Source: Planctomycetota bacterium (GTDB taxonomy: Bacteria; Planctomycetota; Phycisphaerae; WQYP01; JAJZKY01). Taken from it: a stretch of DNA of 8,014 nucleotides. The notes under the pieces were generated by a model, which saw only the letters and a list, made by a program, of their open reading frames with translations, was not told the origin of the DNA and made no database searches. The stretch is from positions 1-8,014 of the forward strand of contig JAJZKY010000184.1 in assembly GCA_021803885.1 (NCBI GenBank), written 5' to 3'. Of the stretch, positions 1-5,306 are shown in pieces (the stretch's first letter is position 1; the number at the start of each line of letters is the position of its first letter). The position numbers were made by a program, and so were the translations under genes.

Positions 1-2154
1 AGAGACGGCGGCGACGCGATCAAGCCGTTTCAGGTGGACAAGCCACTATGGGTGTTCGTCGGGCACACGGTGGTCGGCAAGGCGTCCACGACGGACGATA
101 CAGTGTCGATTTCCGATGTGGTCGAAGTGCTGCTGTTCATGAAGGGTTTCCTTTCCCATCCGGCCGGCTCCATCGGGCTGATCCAGAGCTTGCTCGAGGA
201 GGGCTTCAAGGATCAGAACGGCCGGGACCTGCTGGCCCACCGCCTCCCGCATGTGGATACGTCTGGTGACAAGCCCGCGCTGGCACACGAGCTGTACGCA
301 AACATTCTGCGCGATGTGTTCAATGCGCCGGGGGGCGGGGTGTTGACGGTGCAGATACTCAAGAGCGCGATGGGCGAACTGGCGCTCAAGGTCGGCGAAG
401 GCGAGCCATTCGGCGTCGTGAATGTCGGTGATCCTGTGGCTGTGGCTGACGCATGCGCTGAGCACGGCGTAGTTCGGCTGGAGGATGATCTGGGACGGGA
501 CTCGCTGTTCAAAGGCATCAGCCGGGACGACAGCCCGGTCAATCTGCTGGTGGGATCGCGCAAGTTTACGGAAGGTTGGAACTCGTGGCGCGTCTCTTCG
601 ATCGGCTTGATGCGGATGGGCAAGAGCGAAGGAACGCAGATCATCCAGCTATTCGGGCGTGGCGTGCGGCTGCGAGGTTATCGCATGAGCCTGCGCAGGT
701 CGTCTGTCCTGGCGGAAAAGCCGACGCCGCCGAAGAACCTGCGCCAGGTCGAAACGCTGCAGGTGTTCGGCGTCAAAGCCAGCTACATGAACACGTTCCG
801 CGACTGGATCTTCAGCGAATTGCCCGAAGCGATGGAGAAACAGATTTGGGATCTACCCGTCGTGAAGACGTTGCCCGAGCGAAAGCTCAAGACGCTGCGG
901 CTCAAGGACGTGATCGATGGAGTGCAGGTCGAGCGCGGCAGCGCTTTCCGTAAGCTCGGCCCCTTGGTGCGACTGCGCCCACCGCAGGATGCGACCCCGG
1001 AAGACGCGTGGCTGCGCGGCCACAAGACGCGCCTGAACTGGCTGCCGCGCATCCGGGGCATCACCGGCGCGGATCGACAGATCACGGCCGCCATTGGCGA
1101 GGCTGGGGATGCCCCGCACCAGAATCTGACGCCGATCCACGCGGCGCTGCTGGACATTGACGATTTGCTGTTTGGCTTGGAGGCGTTCAAAGCGACGCGC
1201 GGGCTGGATCGGCTGCATGCCGACAAGACGGCGATTCTCAGCATGTTGCAAGCGAACGGTTGGTATGAGCTGTCGGCGACCGCCGATGACATGCGGACCG
1301 ACCGATATGAGAACCGCCCGCAGTGGCAGCGGATGGCCCAGCAATTGATTAACGCCTATGCCGAACGGTTTTACCGGTTCATGAGGGGCCGGTGGGAGGC
1401 ACCCTACATCGAGGTTGCCGAGGTTGGGGATGTTGACTTGGAAGGCCAGGACTACACCATTGAGACGACGGACTTGGTTCAATCAGCGGAAGAAATCGAG
1501 CGGATTGCCGAGTTCGTCCAAGACCTTCGCTCCGCCTTGGAAACCAACCCACTTGCCACATGGAGTCAATGGGGCGGGCGTTGGCGCACGGTTCCGTTCG
1601 TGGGACATCTCTACCAGCCAATTCTGTACGTCGGCAAGAACGCCCAGATCAAGATCAGCCCGATCCCGTTGGATCGGCACGAAGCCCAATTTGTGCAGGA
1701 TCTGGCTGTTTGGTGCAGCGACAATGCGGGACGGGAAGTCTACCTGCTTCGCAACCAGGCCGTGACGGGCCTTGGTTTCTTTCAGGCATCCAACTTCTTC
1801 CCTGATTTCCTCCTGTGGGTGCAGGAGGGGCAGCGACAACATCTGGTGTTTGTTGACCCCAAGGGCCTGCTTCACTTCGATCCGGCCGATCCAAAGATCC
1901 AGTTCTCCACGCAAGACATCCCGCGTCTCCAGCAAATCATCGATTCGCAGGTGGCTGGCTTGAAACTCCATTCCTTTATTCTCTCGAACACGCCGTTTGC
2001 GAGCCTGGGGTGGTCGAAAGGCAGTGGAAATCTCATGTCCAAGTCGGACATTGAGGAGCTTGGCGTTTTGTTCCAAGCCGATGATGCCACGACCTACATC
2101 AATTCACTCATGCAGCGAATCGTAATTACTACGACTTCACCGGAACAAGTATAA
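1..2154 (+). CDS. SF2 helicase / type III restriction Res-like protein with C-terminal PD-(D/E)XK-type nuclease motif (5' partial)
   Basis: The frame is open to the left edge, so this is the C-terminal 717 residues of a longer protein. A GTG at 34 lies inside the frame and is not a convincing start. Counting from base 1, helicase motif V is seen as F-T-E-G-W-N (residues 189-194) and motif VI as Q-L-F-G-R-G-V-R (216-223), the arginine-finger motif of SF2 DEAD/DEAH helicases. Walker A and the DEAD box must lie upstream of the window. Near the C-terminus, F-P-D-F (P601, D602) is followed 17 residues later by V-D-P-K-G (D619, K621). This fits a PD-(D/E)XK nuclease core in which Asp takes the usual Glu position, as in type III restriction Res subunits. 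The likely role is ATP-driven translocation on foreign DNA plus cleavage, that is, defence. The helicase call is firm; the nuclease call rests on the motif alone. The next gene starts 12 bases after the stop. Confidence 0.85.
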   Translation, partial: RDGGDAIKPFQVDKPLWVFVGHTVVGKASTTDDTVSISDVVEVLLFMKGFLSHPAGSIGLIQSLLEEGFKDQNGRDLLAHRLPHVDTSGDKPALAHELYANILRDVFNAPGGGVLTVQILKSAMGELALKVGEGEPFGVVNVGDPVAVADACAEHGVVRLEDDLGRDSLFKGISRDDSPVNLLVGSRKFTEGWNSWRVSSIGLMRMGKSEGTQIIQLFGRGVRLRGYRMSLRRSSVLAEKPTPPKNLRQVETLQVFGVKASYMNTFRDWIFSELPEAMEKQIWDLPVVKTLPERKLKTLRLKDVIDGVQVERGSAFRKLGPLVRLRPPQDATPEDAWLRGHKTRLNWLPRIRGITGADRQITAAIGEAGDAPHQNLTPIHAALLDIDDLLFGLEAFKATRGLDRLHADKTAILSMLQANGWYELSATADDMRTDRYENRPQWQRMAQQLINAYAERFYRFMRGRWEAPYIEVAEVGDVDLEGQDYTIETTDLVQSAEEIERIAEFVQDLRSALETNPLATWSQWGGRWRTVPFVGHLYQPILYVGKNAQIKISPIPLDRHEAQFVQDLAVWCSDNAGREVYLLRNQAVTGLGFFQASNFFPDFLLWVQEGQRQHLVFVDPKGLLHFDPADPKIQFSTQDIPRLQQIIDSQVAGLKLHSFILSNTPFASLGWSKGSGNLMSKSDIEELGVLFQADDATTYINSLMQRIVITTTSPEQV

Positions 2155-2166
2155 ATCGGCCGGGCC

Positions 2167-2565
2167 GTGGCCTACATCAATCTTCTGCTTCATACCTGGG
2201 GCAAAGTCGTGCTTCGGGATGCCCTTGAGGCGGGGCTGGTATTCATGCTCAACGACGCGATCCGCCAGAGAGTCTTGCGCGGCACTCGTCCCACCCAAGC
2301 GGCGTCAGCCAATGGCCGAGGTCCGATCGTCGTCGGAATGAATTCTGTCCTTACCAGCATGAAGGCCAACGGCGCGATCGACACCAAGACTGACAAGGGC
2401 AGGATGTTCGTATCCGTCGGTGGTCATCCGGCATCGGTTGCTAATGCGCCGGCGGCGGATATTGCCAAGGCAAAGGAAGCGATTCAGGCAGTCCAGAAAC
2501 TGGGCGAAAGTCGAACCACGGCAGAATACACAGAGGTGCTCGATGTCGAATATGAACTTGTTTGA
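2167..2565 (+). CDS. Small hypothetical protein of the helicase cassette (132 aa)
   Basis: I do not recognise this family. The frame starts with GTG, lies 12 bases after the helicase stop, is in the same reading frame as the helicase, and has no clear ribosome binding site. Expression may therefore depend on translational coupling. Later in-frame starts exist, including an ATG at 2245. The protein appears soluble. A helical N-terminal part (about residues 1-37) is followed by a Gly/Pro-rich turn region and a segment around residues 57-82 (V-G-M-N-S-V-L-T onward) that could be a small winged-helix-like fold. An Ala/Lys-rich helix (about 93-112) and an acidic tail follow. Its place between a large effector-like enzyme and the next gene resembles the small middle components of three-gene defence systems; this is inference from order only. 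The overlap with the next gene's good start supports it being a real, co-translated gene. Confidence 0.6.
   Translation: MAYINLLLHTWGKVVLRDALEAGLVFMLNDAIRQRVLRGTRPTQAASANGRGPIVVGMNSVLTSMKANGAIDTKTDKGRMFVSVGGHPASVANAPAADIAKAKEAIQAVQKLGESRTTAEYTEVLDVEYELV
2532..2536 (+). promoter_or_regulatory. Shine-Dalgarno site for the truncated third gene
   Basis: AGAGG lies six bases upstream of the ATG at 2543, inside the end of the preceding gene. It fixes the start of the short frame at 2543 and argues that the frame was a real gene before it was broken. Confidence 0.6.
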
Positions 2566-2671
2566 GGACAAGCTGTACGAGATCAAGCCGGCGGAAGGTC
2601 GGACGGAGCCGAGGGTGTGTGTTCGGCGTCTGCGACTGGTGGAAATCGGGTCACATTCGGGTCATGGGTGA
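2543..2671 (+). pseudogene. N-terminal stub of a third cassette gene, possibly an ATPase, cut by an IS21-type element
   Basis: The frame starts at ATG 2543 behind AGAGG and overlaps the preceding gene by 23 bases, a typical coupled operon start. It opens M-S-N-M-N-L-F-E-D-K-L-Y-E-I-K-P-A-E-G-R and continues to a basic beta-strand-like stretch (V-C-V-R-R-L-R-L-V), then ends at TGA after only 42 residues. The opening reads like the start of a large protein. From memory, similar openings precede SMC- or AAA-like ATPases that lie beside helicase/nuclease genes, but no Walker motif survives, so this is weak. The last 8-9 codons run into TCGGGTCA repeats that I assign to an insertion sequence end, so native sequence probably stops near 2640. 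No other frame downstream resumes an ATPase. An intact tiny protein of unknown function cannot be excluded. Confidence 0.5.
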
Positions 2672-2678
2672 CCCGAAT
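2646..2678. repeat. Perfect 10-bp inverted repeat plus a repeated octamer, probable IS end
   Basis: ATTCGGGTCA (2655-2664) and TGACCCGAAT (2669-2678) form a perfect inverted repeat around a 4-base spacer, TGGG. The octamer TCGGGTCA occurs at 2646-2653 and again at 2657-2664, exactly 11 bases apart (one helical turn), with an inverted copy at 2669-2676. IS21-family ends are known to carry multiple short repeats for transposase binding, and this block sits immediately before the istA remnant. There is no T-run after the hairpin, so an intrinsic terminator is unlikely. Confidence 0.65.
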
Positions 2679-2709
2679 CGAATCTGCCGGGATTGTTGCC
2701 CACACCGGC

Positions 2710-3029
2710 GTGTCTGACGCTTTGTCTTTTGGCGTTACGCACGCGGCTGGTCGGCCCGGCGAATTGCCCGGGAACTGGGGATTCACCGGGAGACGGTCAG
2801 TCGGCATTTGGTCTTGGCGGCAAAACCGGCCACGAACCCGCCCACCGGCTCGGAGGCCGCATCGGCGGGCCTTTGGCGAGGCGATCCTCCGGCGCAAACG
2901 CAAGCGTTGCGCCAGCAGCTTGAGCTATCTGTTCAAAACGCTGCTCGCTTGATTCTACATGCGATTGCCCTGACCGGAAGATGGAGTTGCCCGCGAGGTG
3001 CGCGCCGGAGGCGAATTTTTGTAGTATAA
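2710..3029 (+). pseudogene. istA: istA transposase remnant, N-terminal helix-turn-helix only, frameshifted and truncated
   Basis: The frame through 2721-3029 encodes R-Y-A-R-G-W-S-A-R-R-I-A-R-E-L-G-I-H-R-E, then T-V-S-R-H-L, then a Pro/Ala-rich linker. This is the N-terminal DNA-binding helix-turn-helix and linker typical of IS21 IstA. The frame is closed upstream by TGA at 2715-2717 and has no start codon before the helix-turn-helix. One extra base in the T-run at 2727-2730 would join it to a frame with GTG at 2710, so a one-base deletion is the simplest explanation. The DDE integrase core is missing. Beyond about residue 50 of the visible frame the sequence no longer looks like IstA, and it ends at TAA 3027-3029. 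Full-length IstA is usually 400-500 residues. It is inactive as a transposase. Confidence 0.65.
2891..2913. repeat. Imperfect hairpin inside the IS remnant
   Basis: GGCGCA (2891-2896) pairs with TGCGCC (2908-2913), and inner ACGC pairs with GCGT, leaving one bulged A and a tiny loop. It lies where IstA-like sequence stops being recognisable. There is no T-run, so terminator function is unlikely. It may be incidental in GC-rich DNA. Confidence 0.35.
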
Positions 3030-3030
3030 T
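3025..3030 (+). promoter_or_regulatory. Consensus -10 box driving the small protein / nucleotidyltransferase pair
   Basis: TATAAT is a perfect -10 hexamer, standing out in GC-rich surroundings. No good -35 box is seen 16-18 bases upstream. The ATG at 3037 begins six bases after the box, which is where transcription would normally start, so the mRNA would have essentially no leader. There is also no room for a ribosome binding site between the box and the ATG. Confidence 0.6.
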
Positions 3031-3036
3031 TGCGTT

Positions 3037-3228
3037 ATGGAGCCGATGGTGCGGAAATTCAACTCGCATGCCGCGGCGGACGAAGCGGACCGGATGTGGC
3101 GCCGGCGACTGACACCGCCGCAGCGGCTGGACATTTTGCTGGACCTGCTGGCCGCACAGAGGGGAACAGATGAAGCTGCCAACCGATTTGCGCGCGTTTA
3201 TCGAATCGTTAAACGCGGCCGGCGTTAA
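3037..3228 (+). CDS. Small putative antitoxin-like partner of an AbiEii-type nucleotidyltransferase (63 aa)
   Basis: This 63-residue protein begins M-E-P-M-V-R-K-F-N-S-H and contains E-A-D-R-M-W-R-R-R-L-T-P-P-Q-R-L-D-I-L-L, then a C-terminal N-R-F-A-R-V-Y-R-I-V. From family memory, this pattern (short, charged, helical, with L-T-P-x-x-R-L-x-I-L and R-F-x-R-V-Y-R) belongs to small proteins encoded just before DUF6036/AbiEii-like nucleotidyltransferases. Such pairs are often annotated as toxin-antitoxin-like; which partner does what is not established here. It appears complete. It overlaps the next gene by 59 bases, which supports a co-expressed pair. The start at 3037 matches the -10 box for a leaderless transcript. 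Its partner is broken, so this is now probably an orphan. Confidence 0.65.
   Translation: MEPMVRKFNSHAAADEADRMWRRRLTPPQRLDILLDLLAAQRGTDEAANRFARVYRIVKRGRR
3158..3164 (+). promoter_or_regulatory. Shine-Dalgarno site for the nucleotidyltransferase
   Basis: AGAGGGG lies five bases before the ATG at 3170, inside the small upstream gene. It supports that start and independent ribosome loading on the second gene of the pair. Confidence 0.65.
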
Positions 3229-3520
3229 GTACCTGATCGTGGGCGGTTATGCGGTTGGATTCCACGGCTGGCCGCGGTTCACCGGCGACATTGACTTCTT
3301 CGTTGATCCCTGTGAAGAAAACGCCCAGCAAATCATTGAGGCCTTGGAACGTCGGGCTAATTTTGCGTCAAGGGATGCTGGGCGAGAGCCAGTTCCCGCG
3401 CCACTTTACGGGCCAGAGAGCCTTTCCCCATCGCCCGCAGTTCCTCTTCGAGCATCCGGCCGACTTGATACCAGTTGCTTTCATGGACAAAGACGGCCGA
3501 CCAGCGCGGCGGCGGAATAA
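3170..3520 (+). pseudogene. Truncated AbiEii/DUF6036-like nucleotidyltransferase, 3' end replaced by unrelated DNA
   Basis: The first 60 or so residues are a nucleotidyltransferase N-terminus: V-K-Y-L-I-V-G-G-Y-A-V (G25, G26) and R-F-T-G-D-I-D-F-F-V (D40, D42). These are the GG and DxD nucleotide- and metal-binding motifs of the Pol beta fold. After about residue 60-63 (near 3350) the frame stops resembling the family. It continues through the antisense of the neighbouring minus-strand gene for another 50-odd meaningless residues to a stop at 3520. The third catalytic acidic residue and the C-terminal part are therefore gone. Family members are usually about 150-200 residues or more. Start choice is well supported by AGAGGGG and overlap with the upstream gene. 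A stable chimeric product cannot be excluded but catalysis is unlikely. Confidence 0.7.
3347..3362. other. Recombination junction between accessory DNA and the housekeeping operon
   Basis: Plus-strand nucleotidyltransferase coding sequence stops being recognisable at about 3350. The minus-strand operon's last stop codon (TAG, read from 3359 to 3357) lies within ten bases. No intergenic spacer, terminator or obvious attachment-site repeat separates them, so a deletion or illegitimate recombination is the simplest reading. The exact breakpoint cannot be placed better than roughly 3345-3380. Confidence 0.55.
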
Positions 3521-5306
3521 TTTTCGCCCAGGTCCGCTCGTACAATTGGGGGATAAGATTGTTGCGTTTCTGATCCCGTAGAATTTGCACCGCTTTTTGC
3601 AGGGCCGTTATCACGAAAGGGCCGGCGTTGGCGTAATGATTGATTACGTAAAGATAGCATGCACCGGCGCGGTTTTCATGGCCCGCCTTCTTCCACATGG
3701 CCGCCTGGAACATTCGCACCCGCGCCGCCAGAGCGAATTGTCGCGTCGCAAACATGGCGAAAAGCCGGTTCCAGAGCAGATTCTGTTCCCGTACGTTCCG
3801 GATTGATGAAGCCATCGGAGCCAGGACCGCCAGGGTAAAATCAGGATAGCGCCGCCCACACAACCGCAGCAGATGATTGGACCAGTCCTTTTTTTCAGCC
3901 AGTGTAAGTTTGCCCTTGTCCGCCAGGTATCCCACGGCGAACCACGCCAGCGTCAGACCACTGCACTGATCCACGGCACGGTGTAAAAATTTCAGTTGTG
4001 TCTGAATGTTATCAGCCCGGGGACGCTTGCGGTCGTCGTATACGCCATCCGGCGGGTGGACCGGGTTAAAACGCTCGCCGGCCTGCTTCATACCGATCAG
4101 TCGCAGCGCCGCGTCGGTCAGCGCGACCGCATTCCACCTCTGTCGCTGCGTTGTTCCGATGAGCTGCGCGGAAAGCGACAGGAAAGAATCCGGCTCCAGG
4201 CGTCGTGTCTGCGGATTGAGCACCATTCCCACCACGCCCTGATATTCCGAATACCGCCCCACGTTGAAATTCCACCATCCCCGCCGGCCCGCAGTCTGCA
4301 GAAAACCGACCCAGGCGTGTCCGACCACGCTGGAACGACCCGTGTCATAAGCCGTTGGTGCTCCGATGGCCTTGCCCGCCTGGGCGGCGAAAAAGGCCTG
4401 ATCCGCGCAAACTCCGCCGTACCGCAGAATATCCGGCAGATTGAAACCATGCCGGTCCAGCGCCACGGTGTCGCCGGAGATATTCCGCAGCGTCGAATAG
4501 TCGTAGCGGATCTTGAAAAACAGTCGGCCGACCATCGGATCTCCATGAAATTTTGCCAACGCCCATTTCATGTCCCGTATGCTCGAATCCGAATCCACCA
4601 CATGAATCAGCAGCCGCGCCGGAACGTGGCGAATTCCGAAAAGCATCTCGCGCCGATACTTGACGTAATACTGGAACAGCGCGACAGGATCCGGCGACCG
4701 CGCCGTGTTTTCGTTGATGTGCATAACCAGCGGCCGATAGAGCACGGCGCAAATCGCCGCGGTCAGGTTCGGGTACGCCGCCGCCTGTCGGCCAATCTTC
4801 TTGTGTATCTGGTAAAGCAGATTGTATACCGCCGGTATATTTTGCTGGTGCGGTTTGACCAGGAACACCAAAGTGCCGGCCAGGGCATGGTTGGCCAGCA
4901 GCCATCGCAACAGCGTCCGCCGCTTGTTGGTGTTCTTGACTTTGGCGAGCTGGTTGACCAGCCGCCGTGCGAAATCCGCTTGCCGGATGACTTGCAAATG
5001 GGTTATGTGGTCATAACCGATCACGGTATCGAAAAGGTTATCCAGCGACCGGCGGGCGGCGGTGAAATTGTCGCTATGGTTTAACGTGTGGAACACAGCG
5101 CGAATTTTCCCGCTTGCGTAAGACTGGAACTTTTGCCTTTGCGGAGGGTTCATGGTCGCGGCTTGGATTGACGGCGATACGCCCAACAGGGGTAGTAGAA
5201 TGGCAAGAGCCGTTAACGGGCACGGCAACTGCAGCATGGCCCGCTTCCCGGCAGTACCTGCTTTAGCGGGGTTCCTCTGGGGAAAATTTTGCATGGAGTT
5301 TTTCAT
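3357..5306 (-). CDS. Secreted transglutaminase-like protein (649 aa)
   Basis: The protein has an N-terminal signal peptide: basic K-R (21-22), a hydrophobic stretch (about 25-43, L-T-A-L-A-I-L-L-P-L-L-G) and likely cleavage after S-I-Q-A (about 49). The long middle and C-terminal parts are helix-rich and may be repeat-like, with no family I recognise. The core at about 295-350 resembles the transglutaminase-like fold: Y-G-G-V-C-A-D-Q-A (C300), V-V-G-H-A-W-V-G-F (H330) and W-W-N-F-N (N346/N348 as possible third residue). This suggests a papain-like cysteine enzyme, a peptidase or cross-linker acting outside the cytoplasm; substrate unknown. The start at 5306 has GGAG seven bases upstream and overlaps the preceding gene by 44 bases. 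An ATG at 5237, 25 bases beyond that gene's stop and behind GGGAAG, is an alternative that still leaves a hydrophobic leader. It is the last gene of the operon. Confidence 0.7.
   Translation of the reverse strand: MKNSMQNFPQRNPAKAGTAGKRAMLQLPCPLTALAILLPLLGVSPSIQAATMNPPQRQKFQSYASGKIRAVFHTLNHSDNFTAARRSLDNLFDTVIGYDHITHLQVIRQADFARRLVNQLAKVKNTNKRRTLLRWLLANHALAGTLVFLVKPHQQNIPAVYNLLYQIHKKIGRQAAAYPNLTAAICAVLYRPLVMHINENTARSPDPVALFQYYVKYRREMLFGIRHVPARLLIHVVDSDSSIRDMKWALAKFHGDPMVGRLFFKIRYDYSTLRNISGDTVALDRHGFNLPDILRYGGVCADQAFFAAQAGKAIGAPTAYDTGRSSVVGHAWVGFLQTAGRRGWWNFNVGRYSEYQGVVGMVLNPQTRRLEPDSFLSLSAQLIGTTQRQRWNAVALTDAALRLIGMKQAGERFNPVHPPDGVYDDRKRPRADNIQTQLKFLHRAVDQCSGLTLAWFAVGYLADKGKLTLAEKKDWSNHLLRLCGRRYPDFTLAVLAPMASSIRNVREQNLLWNRLFAMFATRQFALAARVRMFQAAMWKKAGHENRAGACYLYVINHYANAGPFVITALQKAVQILRDQKRNNLIPQLYERTWAKIIPPPRWSAVFVHESNWYQVGRMLEEELRAMGKGSLARKVARELALAQHPLTQN

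Larger units (their letters stand above)
2640..3020 (+). mobile_element. Remnant of an IS21-family insertion sequence (left end and start of istA)
   Basis: A fragment of an IS21-family element is inferred from a recognisable IstA helix-turn-helix region (about 2733-2850) and from repeats just upstream of it (2646-2678). The left end may be the TG at 2640-2641, where the preceding gene breaks off, which leaves about 70 bases before the istA start region, a normal spacing for this family. The right boundary is uncertain. IstA-like sequence fades after about 2870, and a new gene's promoter begins before 3025. No integrase domain and no istB are present, so the element cannot move itself. Confidence 0.6.

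Noticed and set aside
34..36. GTG at 34 as the true start of the helicase
   Set aside because: The frame is open to base 1 and the protein lacks the N-terminal helicase motifs, so the gene must begin upstream of the window.
2655..2678. Intrinsic terminator after the truncated third gene
   Set aside because: The palindrome is perfect, but no run of T follows and it lies beside istA sequence, so an insertion-sequence end is more likely.
2797..3069. Minus-strand open frame of 90 codons across the IS remnant and promoter
   Set aside because: No ribosome binding site or recognisable motif was seen. The opposite strand carries the IstA helix-turn-helix and the -10 box.
3209..3228. Inverted repeat TTAAACGC / GCGTTAA at the end of the small antitoxin-like gene
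   Set aside because: It is imperfect, lies inside the overlapping nucleotidyltransferase coding sequence and has no terminator-like T-run; probably chance.
3996..5084. Long plus-strand open frame of 362 codons opposite the transglutaminase-like gene
   Set aside because: Its translation is Arg/Pro-rich with no motifs, whereas the minus strand gives a signal peptide and a transglutaminase-like Cys-His core. It is an antisense shadow in GC-rich DNA.
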